64,000 bases of DNA from Bacillota bacterium (lineage in GTDB: Bacteria > Bacillota > Bacilli > Alicyclobacillales > SLC66). The notes beneath the pieces are model-generated. The model was not told where the DNA came from. It did no database searches and saw only the letters and a list, made by a program, of their open reading frames with translations. Made by a program: the position numbers and the translations under genes. The stretch covers positions 28,202-92,201 of the forward strand of contig JAJZCW010000014.1 in assembly GCA_021828865.1 (NCBI GenBank). The letters run 5' to 3'. Shown piece by piece: positions 1 through 8,967 of this stretch (positions within the stretch are counted from its first letter, which is position 1; each line of letters starts with the position of its first letter).

Positions 1-2
1 CT

Positions 3-1442
3 CCTTACGTACCGCCCACCCCGCTGGTCAAAGGAGGTCCCGCCTTGCCTGCCAATCTACAAAAAGTCAACTGGACTCGTGCGCAGGCCTTTCAATATGC
101 GGAGCGCGCAGTGGCTATTCTCGGCTATTCGTTAAGCGAATTAAAGCTGCAAAGTAGCAGTGAGTATGGTGGTGGCAATAATGATGACACTTGGAATTTT
201 TCCTGGAGTGCGCCGCAAAAAGTGAATGTGAACATCAGCATTGATGCCACTTATGGGTATGTCAACAGTTTTTATGAGAATCCATTTGTGAATAAAATGG
301 GAAAAGTCATCCCCCAATCAGGTGTCCCAAAAAAAGTGAAGATTAGTGAGGCGCAGGCACTTACGATCGCCAAAAAGGACCTCGCTGCCTTATACCCCAA
401 TAACACAGGGGGAATTAGTGTCACTTTGCAATCGAATCAAAAATCAAAATTCGGAAATAGCTGGATGCTTACCATCAGCGACCTCGTCAATGGTATTCCC
501 TATTTAGGGGATACAGGGAATCTCGCGATCGACTTCACCACCGGAAAAGTGCAAAATATGAATTTTAATTTCACCCCAGTACCTAGTCCATTGCCTTCGC
601 CAAAGAGCGCCATTTCTGTATCTAACGCTCAAGCGATATGGCGCAATTTGGCCAAACTGCAGTTGGAGTACGTTCAAGTGTACACCGGGAAGGGCACGCA
701 AAAGATCGTTCTTGCTTATGCACCGATTCTACCCACTGGCAACAATTTAACGCTTAATGCCGTCACAGGGCAGTTTCTGTTTGCGGGCTATCCCAAAAAT
801 TCACTGCCCTATTCAGGGCCGATCAATGACCTTCAGGGCGTACCTGGGGCTTCGCAAATTGAGGTGTTGGCAAACCGTGACTTGGTCGCTGTCAGTCCCG
901 CTGGGAAAGTGGATCCACAACAAACGGTGACGCTTGGGGATTTCATCCAACTCCTCACTTCCGCATTTGCACAGTACAACCAGTACAATCCCCTTCCCGG
1001 TCAAGCATTGCCTGCTGAATTACAAAAGCTATTGCAGCAGGTACCCGCCACATCGCTACAGGAACAGCAAGCGATCAGCACGGCCTATGAACTCGGGTGG
1101 CTGCCAAGTGGCGAAACGTTAAATGTGAATGCACCACTAACGAGGATGGTGGCAGCGGAAATTTTAGTCAGAGTCCTGGATTTGACCCCACTTCTCTCCC
1201 ATAGTCAGGCCTTTACCTTACAGGCGACAGATGCGACTTCCATCCCGTCTGATCACTTTGCAGCCGCGGCGCTGGCCGTCAATTTAGGCGTCATTCCGCT
1301 TCAAAATGGGGCATTTAATCCCTCGTCCAGCATGAACCTGAGCGATGAAGCGATCGCTGTGGTGGCTGCTGCCAATATCGCCAGCCAAATGCATCTATAC
1401 GGAAATGTCAATAACGGTATGGGCATGGGAGCAATGGGTTAA
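3..1442 (+). CDS. YcdB/YcdC-repeat and S-layer-homology protein (5' partial)
   Basis: Probably an envelope-associated protein of unknown exact role. From a TTG at 45 it reads 465 residues, but the frame is open without a stop to the window edge and reads plausibly (PYVPPTPLVKGGP), so the true start is probably upstream and any signal peptide lies outside the window. The AAAGGAGGT just before the TTG could be chance. Residues about 5-260 resemble two YcdB/YcdC-type repeats (each with a short helix such as SEAQALTIAKKDL, then a strand-rich part). Residues about 275-450 resemble S-layer-homology units (TLGDFIQLLTSAF, LTRMVAAEILVRVL, DEAIAVVAAANIA), normally used to bind cell-wall polymers. The C-terminus is Met/Gly-rich (GMGMGAMG). 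Family call from pattern only. Confidence 0.75.
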   Translation, partial: PYVPPTPLVKGGPALPANLQKVNWTRAQAFQYAERAVAILGYSLSELKLQSSSEYGGGNNDDTWNFSWSAPQKVNVNISIDATYGYVNSFYENPFVNKMGKVIPQSGVPKKVKISEAQALTIAKKDLAALYPNNTGGISVTLQSNQKSKFGNSWMLTISDLVNGIPYLGDTGNLAIDFTTGKVQNMNFNFTPVPSPLPSPKSAISVSNAQAIWRNLAKLQLEYVQVYTGKGTQKIVLAYAPILPTGNNLTLNAVTGQFLFAGYPKNSLPYSGPINDLQGVPGASQIEVLANRDLVAVSPAGKVDPQQTVTLGDFIQLLTSAFAQYNQYNPLPGQALPAELQKLLQQVPATSLQEQQAISTAYELGWLPSGETLNVNAPLTRMVAAEILVRVLDLTPLLSHSQAFTLQATDATSIPSDHFAAAALAVNLGVIPLQNGAFNPSSSMNLSDEAIAVVAAANIASQMHLYGNVNNGMGMGAMG

Positions 1443-2521
1443 TCGATGATGAGTAGTCCGGGGCGGTCATAGCGGCGCCCCTCCACTTGTATCGTGATGA
1501 TTGGCCAATCGATCGATCGCGTCAGGATTTCGGGGGCATCTTCTGTCACGAGGAGGGTGTCCTCCGATTTAGCGCCTGGTAGCGCAGGATTCCAGGCAAA
1601 TGCCTGATTCAGCTCCATCCGCTCATGTCGGTCTGGCGTGGCAAAAATCTCCCTCGAGGCGTAGCCTGTGAGCCCTCCGAGGTGTAGGTATCGCCACTCA
1701 TCCGGGAATCCGAGCGATTCATACACGCGGATGGCATCGTTGAACACATCGCTGAGCGTATGGCCCGGTTGTGTCATCGCTTGCATGCGGGCATCAATAT
1801 AGGCGCATTTTTCGACATTCTCTCGCAATTCGTCAGATGGCTTCCCAAAATGCACAAATCGAGTGGCGTTGCCGACGAGGCCGTACTTTTCCGCGCAGAC
1901 CACCAGCATGGCGTGCTGCTTCAACACTTTTCCTGTAGGGATAGGATGGCGGAACCGATAAATGCGCTCATCTGTCGATACTAGCGCCACAATGGCTCTG
2001 GCGCCGTGAGCACCGACCTCTAGATGCAAAAGCGCGGCAATCTCGTGTTCCGTCATGCCGGGAACCAGCTTTTTTGCCACATTTTCCAGTGCTTCCACCG
2101 TGATTCTTCCGACTTCCCGATACTGTGAGATTTGGTTTGCGTCTAACACGCTTCGCATCGTCACCAAGGCGGAACTGATATCCTCCGCCCCTTGAAATGG
2201 CAAGTCGCTGCCGACCTTTTTGCCGTTAATCAGCTTTGCAATCGCATGATTGGCATTTTCCGTCCACTTGATGGTGACAAAGTCCATATCCATCCCAGTC
2301 AACTCTTCTTCAGCGATTCGCCGTACTTCCATCTCCGAGGTGACGCATACCACCCGTTCAGGGAAAATGATCAGATCCGCCACGCCTTGTGGCGTGCTAA
2401 GCAGGATGTGATTTTGGCCACCACCTGTCACCCAGGCAAAATTCGCACGCGTGCGCAAAAGCACCGCCTCATAGCCAGTTTGTCCCATCCAGTCACGGAT
2501 TTTTTGCAAGTGAATAATCAC
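1439..2521 (-). CDS. M24 (Xaa-Pro peptidase/creatinase-like) protein with degenerate metal site
   Basis: 360 residues with the two-domain layout of M24 'pita-bread' enzymes: an N-terminal creatinase-like domain (about 1-125) and a C-terminal domain (about 135-350). The usual five metal ligands (Asp, Asp, His, Glu, Glu) are largely absent. Where family members have SDxTR this has GNATR; where they have xEPG it has WNPALPG; the usual His stretch reads HLGGLTG. Only the final Glu block (KSEDTLLVTE) is canonical. A dinuclear-metal peptidase activity is therefore doubtful; a binding or altered hydrolytic role is possible. It lies 2 bp downstream of galK on the same strand, so it is probably co-transcribed with galT-galK. 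Its stop overlaps the converging upstream gene by 4 bp. Confidence 0.8.
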   Translation of the reverse strand: MIIHLQKIRDWMGQTGYEAVLLRTRANFAWVTGGGQNHILLSTPQGVADLIIFPERVVCVTSEMEVRRIAEEELTGMDMDFVTIKWTENANHAIAKLINGKKVGSDLPFQGAEDISSALVTMRSVLDANQISQYREVGRITVEALENVAKKLVPGMTEHEIAALLHLEVGAHGARAIVALVSTDERIYRFRHPIPTGKVLKQHAMLVVCAEKYGLVGNATRFVHFGKPSDELRENVEKCAYIDARMQAMTQPGHTLSDVFNDAIRVYESLGFPDEWRYLHLGGLTGYASREIFATPDRHERMELNQAFAWNPALPGAKSEDTLLVTEDAPEILTRSIDWPIITIQVEGRRYDRPGLLIID

Positions 2522-2523
2522 AG

Positions 2524-3702
2524 CTATACCTCCTCCGTCACTTCTCGGACGCCTTCCCCAATATCGCTTACGTAAAAAGAGGGAGTGAGCCCTGTAGCCT
2601 GCCGATATTTCTGCTCCACCTGCGCTTGAAAATCATCAATCGCATCCTCGTGCACCAGTCCCACCGTGCAGCCGCCAAATCCAGCACCAGTCATTCGCGC
2701 ACCAATACAACCAGGGGCGTGCCACTGTGCTTCCACCAGCGCATCGAGTTCCTTGCCCGTGACTTCGTAATCGTCCCTTAGGGACTCGTGTGAGGCGTTG
2801 AGCAACTTGCCGAATTCCACCATCTGTCTATTTTTCAGGGCGTTTGTCGCATCCATCACTCGTTTGTTTTCCGTCATCACGTGGCGTGTCCTCCGGATGA
2901 GCACCTCGTCATCCAGGTAGCGATCCAGCTTGGGCGCGACTTCGCCATTTTCGACCAAGTGGATCATCGAAGGAAAATGTGCTTGCAATTTACTCAGTGC
3001 TGTTTCGCATTCCTGGCGCCGCTCGTTGTACTTGGAGTCGGACAGCTGGCGCTTTTTGTTGGTATTCGTGATGACTAGTCGGTATTGGCCCATTTCAGCG
3101 GGGATGTATTCATAGTCCAGGTTGGAAGTATTCAGGAGCATGGCGTGGCTGGCTTTCCCCATTCCTACCGCGAATTGATCCATGATTCCGCAATTGACGC
3201 CGACAAATTCATTTTCCGCTTCCTGCGACAGGCGAACTAAATCAAGCGTGGAATAACCCAAGTGACCCAATGTATTCAACGCGTACGCGGTCGCCAATTC
3301 CACCGCAGCAGAGCTCGAGAGCCCTGCCTGATTGGGGAGGTTGCTGACAAAGTAAAAATCGGCAGCTGGGGAGTGCTTACTTCCATGATGGGCAAACGCA
3401 TGATAAATCCCTTTCATGTAATCGGAAAAATCACCTTGAGCCTCTTTTTTGATCGCAGAGACGTTGGTGGTCGATACACTGGGAAAAGCCTGCGATGCGA
3501 ATCGGCTAATGCCATCCGATCGCTCCCTGAGAAAAAGCCAGGTTCCGATGGTCAGCGCGGCGGGCATCACCAGCCCCCCGTTGTAATCGATGTGTTCGCC
3601 AATCAGATTGACGCGACCTGGCGCAAAAAATACGCGAACATCCGCTGTGCTCCCTGGAGAATAAGTGAGGAAATCTTCCCAGACTTTTTTGAAATCAGGC
3701 AC
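2524..3702 (-). CDS. galK: Galactokinase
   Basis: Phosphorylates galactose to galactose-1-phosphate with ATP (Leloir pathway, cytoplasm). 392 residues, the usual GHMP-kinase length. Signature blocks: the galactokinase motif PGRVNLIGEHIDYNGG at residues 28-43, the ATP-binding GHMP motif GLSSSAAVELA near residue 125, and the third motif GARMTGAGFGGCT near residue 335. The start lies inside the 3' end of galT (8-bp overlap), which implies translational coupling. A galT-galK-M24 order is seen on this strand; no galE or galM is in the window. Confidence 0.97.
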   Translation of the reverse strand: MPDFKKVWEDFLTYSPGSTADVRVFFAPGRVNLIGEHIDYNGGLVMPAALTIGTWLFLRERSDGISRFASQAFPSVSTTNVSAIKKEAQGDFSDYMKGIYHAFAHHGSKHSPAADFYFVSNLPNQAGLSSSAAVELATAYALNTLGHLGYSTLDLVRLSQEAENEFVGVNCGIMDQFAVGMGKASHAMLLNTSNLDYEYIPAEMGQYRLVITNTNKKRQLSDSKYNERRQECETALSKLQAHFPSMIHLVENGEVAPKLDRYLDDEVLIRRTRHVMTENKRVMDATNALKNRQMVEFGKLLNASHESLRDDYEVTGKELDALVEAQWHAPGCIGARMTGAGFGGCTVGLVHEDAIDDFQAQVEQKYRQATGLTPSFYVSDIGEGVREVTEEV

Positions 3703-4681
3703 GGTCAGTCTCCTCCGATCTTGCCGCCCGTTCGATTGCTTCGCGTAACATCACCGAGGTGTCTTCTACCGCAGTCGGATTGCACGGTGCCCATGCTCCC
3801 GTTTCCGACGAGGCAAGGTATTTGATTTTCTGTTCGTCCCGAAGTGGAGGATAGAATTCAATGTGAAAATGATAGTAATCATCGACAGATTCCGAATTGA
3901 CTGGTGCTTGATGGACGACCATCATGTAAGGAAATTCACGCAAATAAAGCGCATCCATGCCTGCCACCACGCGTTTTAGGATGAGGGCCAGGTCGGTTTT
4001 TTCCTCCTCCGTCAAATCAGTGATGGCTGGCCGATGCTGTTTACTGGCGATCATGACGCCAAACGGATAATCGGTGAAAAAAGGGATGTAGGCAATAAAA
4101 TGCGATGTTTCGTTGACTACCCTCTCACTGAACGCTATTTCTTCCTGTGAGATGTCGCAGATCAGGCAGTGGCCGGTGTGTTCGTGATGTTCTTTGGAAG
4201 CGTCAAGCTCAATCCGGATTTTTTGCGGGATATAGGGATATGCATAGATTTGGCCATGGGGGTGTGGCATGGTGACGCCCACTTCCGCTCCGCGATTTTC
4301 AAAAAGTAACACGTATTTGTGATTTTTATCCTGGCTTAGTGCGATAAACCGTGATTCCCATATGTCGATCAATTTGCGAATGTGTGGCACGGAAAGCTTT
4401 GGCAAAGCAGCGTGATGGTCAGAGGAATAAAGAATGACTTCACATTTGCCGTAAGCAGGTTTGACAGGATAGAGTTCAGTGCCCATCACATCTGGTGCTG
4501 GTGGATTCGGTGAAAGGGCAGGAAAGTCATTGTCATAGGCGAAAACGTCATAATGGTCAGGCACTTTGCCGGATCCTGGACAAAATGGACAATAATCTGC
4601 AGGCATTTGCGGTCTTGCCTGCCTGTTCGATGCGACCATGGTCCAGTCTTTCAACAAGGGGTTATAACGCAGTTCTGTCAA
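3695..4681 (-). CDS. galT: Galactose-1-phosphate uridylyltransferase
   Basis: Exchanges UMP between UDP-glucose and galactose-1-phosphate (Leloir pathway). 328 residues. CPFC at 31-34 fits the structural zinc site and HPHGQ at 140-144 carries the catalytic HxH; the C-terminal half has the second HIT-like block (YYHFHIEFYPPLR). The start is TTG at 4681, supported by AGGAG nine bases upstream. First gene of the minus-strand operon galT-galK-M24, transcribed away from the deoR-type regulator at 4846, which is the obvious candidate regulator. Confidence 0.97.
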   Translation of the reverse strand: MTELRYNPLLKDWTMVASNRQARPQMPADYCPFCPGSGKVPDHYDVFAYDNDFPALSPNPPAPDVMGTELYPVKPAYGKCEVILYSSDHHAALPKLSVPHIRKLIDIWESRFIALSQDKNHKYVLLFENRGAEVGVTMPHPHGQIYAYPYIPQKIRIELDASKEHHEHTGHCLICDISQEEIAFSERVVNETSHFIAYIPFFTDYPFGVMIASKQHRPAITDLTEEEKTDLALILKRVVAGMDALYLREFPYMMVVHQAPVNSESVDDYYHFHIEFYPPLRDEQKIKYLASSETGAWAPCNPTAVEDTSVMLREAIERAARSEETDRA

Positions 4682-4726
4682 TGGAGTTCACTCCTAAATG
4701 AACATAGGAAAATTGTATTATTTGTT

Positions 4727-4756
4727 ATCATAATCTCATTCACACCAATTTATCAA
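4727..4756 (-). promoter_or_regulatory. Probable sigma-A promoter of galT operon
   Basis: On the minus strand TTGATA (4756-4751) and TATGAT (4732-4727) are separated by 18 bp, about 45 bp ahead of the galT start. The whole 164-bp gap to the regulator gene is AT-rich, so other -10-like matches occur; the call rests on fit to consensus only. Confidence 0.5.
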
Positions 4757-4793
4757 TATTTCAATTTTTTTTGTGAAAAACAGAAAATTAATA

Positions 4794-4822
4794 TAGACTT
4801 TTTATTCAACTTAGGGTACATT
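4794..4822 (+). promoter_or_regulatory. Probable promoter of deoR-type regulator
   Basis: TAGACT (4794-4799) and TACATT (4817-4822) with a 17-bp spacer, 23 bp ahead of the ATG at 4846, which has a clear CAGGAGG site. Divergent from the galT promoter in the same intergenic region, where an operator for the regulator would be expected; no clean dyad was identified. Confidence 0.4.
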
Positions 4823-4845
4823 GCAATTAAATCAGGAGGTTCGAG

Positions 4846-5664
4846 ATGCATCCCAAACATCGTCAGGAATTGATACTAGCGGAGCTTGTAAAAAGGCAAT
4901 TTATCACTTATGAGACGCTGTCAGGATTGCTGGATGTTTCGGAGATGACTGTTCGACGCGATGTGCAAGCGCTTTCGAGAAAGGGGCTTGTGTCCCCAGT
5001 TCTGGGAGGGGTGGAGATCCCCACAGGAAGCACGAAGGAGCCTGCTTATAAAGTCAAACTACTGATGCAGCAGCAGGAAAAGCAACTTATTGCTGCGAAG
5101 GCGCTCGAACTGGTGGAACCGAATATGACTATCGCATTTACGGCAGGCACCACGACTTGGGCGATCGCCAAGCGGATGCGCAATATTTCTAATTTGTCGT
5201 TTGTCACGAATTCTACCAATATTGCGCTGGAACTAAACGACAACGGCTGGTCCGACATCATTCTTACTGGTGGCAACTTTAGAACGCCATCCGATGCGCT
5301 GGTTGGCCCATTTGCAGAGTATACTGCCAAGCACTTGCACACGAACGTTCTTTTCATGGGAGTTCACGGCATAGATATGGAATTTGGTGTGAGTACACCT
5401 AATATTGCAGAGGCGTCGATCGACCGCATTCTGATGGAGAATACCGACAAGATAGTGCTGGTTTTTGACCATACCAAGTGGGGAATCAAGGCGCTTGCGC
5501 ACATCAGCCACCTGAGTGCAGTCCAGGCGATCGTGACCGATGATCTGGGTGGTTTGGAGGAAGTGGAACAGGTGCGAAAAGCAGGAATTGAGGTATTGTT
5601 GGCGAGTACCTTACCCACGCATTTGGCATTATCTGCTTCGGAGCGGAATGATCTTGAAAATTAG
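4846..5664 (+). CDS. DeoR-family sugar-operon regulator
   Basis: 272 residues. An N-terminal winged helix (about 1-57) contains the family HTH (DVSEMTVRRDVQALSRKG). The C-terminal DeoRC sensor domain (about 75-235) resembles ribose-5-phosphate isomerase-like folds that bind phosphorylated sugars, with GTTTWAIAKRM, the NSTNIALEL block and DKIVLVFDHTKWG. The start is fixed by CAGGAGG eight bases upstream. Divergent from galT and just upstream of the galactoside transporter genes, so it probably represses one or both units in response to a sugar phosphate such as galactose-1-phosphate or tagatose phosphates; the effector is inference. Confidence 0.9.
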   Translation: MHPKHRQELILAELVKRQFITYETLSGLLDVSEMTVRRDVQALSRKGLVSPVLGGVEIPTGSTKEPAYKVKLLMQQQEKQLIAAKALELVEPNMTIAFTAGTTTWAIAKRMRNISNLSFVTNSTNIALELNDNGWSDIILTGGNFRTPSDALVGPFAEYTAKHLHTNVLFMGVHGIDMEFGVSTPNIAEASIDRILMENTDKIVLVFDHTKWGIKALAHISHLSAVQAIVTDDLGGLEEVEQVRKAGIEVLLASTLPTHLALSASERNDLEN

Positions 5665-5669
5665 GTTTT

Positions 5670-5708
5670 GTTGTTTTTTTTCAACAATGTGGTCACGAGA
5701 CCACATTG
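5670..5708 (+). promoter_or_regulatory. Two adjacent inverted repeats downstream of deoR gene
   Basis: TTGTTG and CAACAA flank a run of eight T (about 5670-5687). Immediately after, a perfect 10-bp dyad with a 4-base centre occupies 5685-5708 (CAATGTGGTC, ACGA, GACCACATTG). There is no T-run after the second hairpin on the plus strand, so it is not a standard terminator. It could be an mRNA stem-loop ending the regulator transcript or an operator for the transporter operon that begins at 5825. A cre-like AGAAAACGCATTAG follows at about 5712. Confidence 0.45.
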
Positions 5709-5824
5709 CTCAGAAAACGCATTAGATAGTAAGGAGGTGTTGCGAAGGTTAGGGTGGTGTCTCGGGAATTCGCGGTGCAGTGATACTGGATTTCACTAAT
5801 TAAAAACTTTAGGGGGTCGTGATT

Positions 5825-7138
5825 TTGAAATCTGGCAAATTAACATTGACAGGCATTACCGTCTTATCTACCACTGTGGTGGCCACTTTGGGAATGGCGG
5901 GAATCTCTTCGGCAAAGCAAGATACCACACAACCCGTGACATTGACGCTCATGTCTTGGAATGTAGCGGAAGCCACATTGCAAAAAGATGCAACACTCTA
6001 TCATAAGCTTCATCCCAATGTAAATTTTAAGTTTGTCACGATTGATAGCCCAACCAACACCTATACAAAATTGAATGCGGAACTGGCTGCAGGTGTGGGG
6101 GTTCCGGATATTGTATCGATTGAATCCTCCCAATCGGAGAGTTTTATCAGTAAATTCCCCAATTCCTTCCTAAATCTGACGAGTCGTGTGGCCAGTTTGA
6201 AAAAGGATTTTACCTCTTATAAATGGGGAGCCCTAACCGGAACTAACAATCAAATTTACGGAATTCCTTGGGATACTGGCTCGTCGCTGCTTTTCTACCG
6301 AAAAGATATGTTTAAGGCAGCCGGGATCAATCCGAACAGCATCCATACATGGAGTCAGTATATTGCCGCAGGTAAGAAACTCACCGCCCACTTCAAAGGC
6401 AAAGTAAAGATGACGGCTGGTGCGATCAACGATGAAGCGATGTTGAAAATGCTCATGAACGAACAGGGCACGTTCTTCTTTAACCAAAAAGGGCAAATCA
6501 CGCTCAATAGCCCTGCTGGAGTGCGTGCGGTAAATCTACTTAAACAAATGTACAGTTCAGGCATCATCAAGCAAGTCCCGGTCGGTACAGACTGGAATGA
6601 CATCATCTCTGCCTTTGTCAACAACCAAATTGCAACTGTGCCGTTTGGCGTCTGGTATGTAGGCACACTCGAAACTTCTGCTCCTACACAATCTGGCAAG
6701 TGGGCGGTCATGCCACTGCCTGCATTTACGGCTAACGGATCCCATTCCGCAAACCTTGGCGGTTCTAACCTTTTCATCTCGGCAAAAACGCAGCATCCTA
6801 ATACTGCCTACGATTTTGCAAAGTTTGCGATGACTAACACGAATGCGTTGAACGTTTCGATGAGCTACGGGATCTTCCCGTCCTACGTTCCTTACTTCAA
6901 GAGCCCAATGATCACTGAGTCGCTTAAATTCTTCGGCGGACAAAAAGTGTTCCAAATCGCCGCCAATTTGGCGAAAAACATTACTCCAGAAAACCATACG
7001 GGCGATTACACTACCGCATTGCCGTTTATCCGGACCGCGCTTTATAATGCATTGACAAATCAACAGTCGGTAACCGCAGCGCTGAATACTGCTGCGCAAA
7101 AGATCGCGCAAGTCACCAATAGACAAATCGTAAAGTAA
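5825..7138 (+). CDS. Extracellular sugar-binding protein of ABC importer
   Basis: Family 1 solute-binding protein that would deliver an oligosaccharide, probably a galactoside, to the permeases downstream. The TTG at 5825 is preferred because AGGGGG ends 8 bases before it; the GTG at 5819 is too close to the site. 437 residues. An N-terminal Sec signal (hydrophobic stretch about residues 6-25, cleavage probably after ISSA) lacks a lipobox Cys, so it may be released or anchored by the uncleaved signal. Mature features are typical: TLMSWN at the start, GIPWDTGSSLLFYRKDMF, and a C-terminal NAL/NQQSVTAALN helix. No ATPase gene is in the cluster, as is common for CUT1 systems using a shared MsmX-type ATPase. 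Confidence 0.92.
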   Translation: MKSGKLTLTGITVLSTTVVATLGMAGISSAKQDTTQPVTLTLMSWNVAEATLQKDATLYHKLHPNVNFKFVTIDSPTNTYTKLNAELAAGVGVPDIVSIESSQSESFISKFPNSFLNLTSRVASLKKDFTSYKWGALTGTNNQIYGIPWDTGSSLLFYRKDMFKAAGINPNSIHTWSQYIAAGKKLTAHFKGKVKMTAGAINDEAMLKMLMNEQGTFFFNQKGQITLNSPAGVRAVNLLKQMYSSGIIKQVPVGTDWNDIISAFVNNQIATVPFGVWYVGTLETSAPTQSGKWAVMPLPAFTANGSHSANLGGSNLFISAKTQHPNTAYDFAKFAMTNTNALNVSMSYGIFPSYVPYFKSPMITESLKFFGGQKVFQIAANLAKNITPENHTGDYTTALPFIRTALYNALTNQQSVTAALNTAAQKIAQVTNRQIVK

Positions 7139-7153
7139 TGGTAGTTCAAGGGG

Positions 7154-7183
7154 GCGGCCATTTTACTTAAGTAGAATGGCCGC
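7154..7183 (+). promoter_or_regulatory. 30-bp near-perfect palindrome between binding-protein and permease genes
   Basis: GCGGCCATT (7154-7162) pairs with AATGGCCGC (7175-7183), and the interior TTACTTAAGTAG is itself almost self-complementary, so nearly all 30 bases can form one stem. TTTACTCC follows. Intercistronic stem-loops after binding-protein genes commonly protect the upstream mRNA and lower expression of the permease genes; that role is inferred here. Confidence 0.7.
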
Positions 7184-7214
7184 TTTACTCCAAAATGACG
7201 ATGAGTGGTGAACC

Positions 7215-8120
7215 ATGGAGCAGACAGTCAAACTCTCCACCAGGAAAAAACCATTTCGGCCGTTCAAACGCCGAACGCCATATCTTTTTTTAGCACCTTT
7301 TATGATTTTCTTTCTCGTATTCATGGTCTATCCCATTGTGTACGCGCTCGTCATCAGTTTTTCTAAATGGCAGGGCGGTTCGTTTCAGTTTGCGGGGCTC
7401 TTTCAATACAGCCAATTATTTCAGGACTCGATTTTCTGGCAATCACTGGTCAATGTCCTGATCGTTCTTGTGATCCAGGTTCCGATCATGTTGATTCTTG
7501 CATCAATATTTGCGGCGCTATTAAATTCAAAGCGGCTAAAATTCAAAAGCATATTCCAATTGGGGTTCTTTCTTCCACTGCTCATTGATTCAGTAGCCTA
7601 TTCGTTGACATTTTCGTTTATTTTTGCGGAAAATGGGTTGGTCAATGATCTTTTGGGCCTCGTGGGTATTCACCCCATCAATTGGCTATTAAATCCCTTT
7701 TGGGCTAAAATCGCGATCATCGTCGCCATTACTTGGCACTGGACGGGGTACAACATCGTCATCCTTTTAGGAGGACTTCAATCGATTCCTGATGAGATCT
7801 ACGAGGCGGCTAAAATGGATGGGGCAGGTTCATTCAGGCAGTGGTTTTCCATCACGTTGCCAATGTTAAGGCCACTTTTGATTCTCGAATCCGTCCTTTC
7901 TATTATCGGCACTATTCAGCTCTTTACAGAACCTTTCGTGATTACAGGTGGCGGTCCTGGTAATTCAACACTTTCCCCAGTGCTTTATCTGTATCAGGTA
8001 GGCTTCCAACAATTTAATTTCAGTTATGCGTCTGCGATCGCCTATGCGCTTGCCATCATCATTGCGGTGTTCTCCTTCCTGCAATTCAGACTCACGAGAG
8101 GGGGAGGTCGAGATGCGTAG
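7215..8120 (+). CDS. ABC sugar permease, MalF/UgpA type
   Basis: 301 residues with six predicted membrane segments, beginning after a basic N-terminus (KKPFRPFKRR). The cytoplasmic EAA loop that docks the ATPase is clear (EIYEAAKMDGAGSFRQWF, about residues 194-211). It would pair with the next gene product as the membrane channel of a CUT1-type importer. The stop overlaps the next start by 8 bp. Upstream Shine-Dalgarno is weak (GAGTGGTGA). Confidence 0.93.
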   Translation: MEQTVKLSTRKKPFRPFKRRTPYLFLAPFMIFFLVFMVYPIVYALVISFSKWQGGSFQFAGLFQYSQLFQDSIFWQSLVNVLIVLVIQVPIMLILASIFAALLNSKRLKFKSIFQLGFFLPLLIDSVAYSLTFSFIFAENGLVNDLLGLVGIHPINWLLNPFWAKIAIIVAITWHWTGYNIVILLGGLQSIPDEIYEAAKMDGAGSFRQWFSITLPMLRPLLILESVLSIIGTIQLFTEPFVITGGGPGNSTLSPVLYLYQVGFQQFNFSYASAIAYALAIIIAVFSFLQFRLTRGGGRDA

Positions 8121-8946
8121 TCGTCGCCTGATCGGGGATATACTGTTATATGTGGTTGTCATTATTGGCTTTATTGCCTCCATTTACCCTGTGTACTGGA
8201 TGTTTGTCGCTGGGACGCAGAATAATCAGCAAATTTTCGGAAAGCTACCCTATTTGTGGTTTGGTTCATCCCTGTTGCAAAACTATAAAGAATTGATGTT
8301 AAATTCAGGAATTAATATCTACCAAGCGATCTTGAACAGCTTGATCATTTCCTTGTCTTCTACCATTCTTGCGGTCATCAGTGCTTCCATGGCGGGATAT
8401 GCTTTTGCCAAGTATCATTTCAAATTGTCGAAAACCATGTTTCAAATCATCTTGGGCGCGCTCATGATTCCTCCACAGGTGACCTTGATACCGCTCTTTA
8501 TCCTGGTCAGTCACCTTGGCCTTGTCAATACGTATTGGGCGATCATTTTGCCTGCTACGATCAGCATATTTGGTGTCTATCTGATGAGACAAACCTTCTA
8601 TTCATTTCCCGCCGAACTCTTGGAGGCGGCACGTATAGACGGACTAAAAGAAGGCGGGATTTTCTGGAGGATTGTCATCCCCTTATCGCGTCCTACACTA
8701 TCAGCGCTTGGCATTATCACATTTTTGGCTTCATGGACGAATCTATTGTGGCCACTCGTTATTTTGAATGATTCCTCCAGCTACACGATACCAGTTGCGC
8801 TCAGCACCCTGATGGGCACACAGACACAACCTAACTACGGCATGATCATGCTCGGTGCTTCTATTGCCACGGTTCCTATGTTGATCCTATTTTTGGCGCT
8901 TCGCAGAAACTTTATCTCTGGCATTATGAGTGGGTATAATCGGTAA
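8113..8946 (+). CDS. ABC sugar permease, MalG/UgpE type
   Basis: 277 residues, six predicted membrane segments and an EAA loop (ELLEAARIDGLKEGGIFW). The ATG at 8113 is chosen because GGGGGAGG lies just before it and the protein then begins with the typical basic-plus-hydrophobic start MRSRRLIGDILLYV; a longer in-frame reading from 8026 would lie wholly inside the previous gene. Second half of the importer channel. Confidence 0.93.
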   Translation: MRSRRLIGDILLYVVVIIGFIASIYPVYWMFVAGTQNNQQIFGKLPYLWFGSSLLQNYKELMLNSGINIYQAILNSLIISLSSTILAVISASMAGYAFAKYHFKLSKTMFQIILGALMIPPQVTLIPLFILVSHLGLVNTYWAIILPATISIFGVYLMRQTFYSFPAELLEAARIDGLKEGGIFWRIVIPLSRPTLSALGIITFLASWTNLLWPLVILNDSSSYTIPVALSTLMGTQTQPNYGMIMLGASIATVPMLILFLALRRNFISGIMSGYNR

Positions 8947-8967
8947 AAAAAGTGGTGAGGGATGGCG

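Noticed and set aside
8026..8112. Earlier start of the second sugar permease
   Set aside because: It would overlap the previous permease by about 95 bp and add a low-complexity Arg/Ser stretch; ATG 8113 has GGGGGAGG and a normal membrane start.
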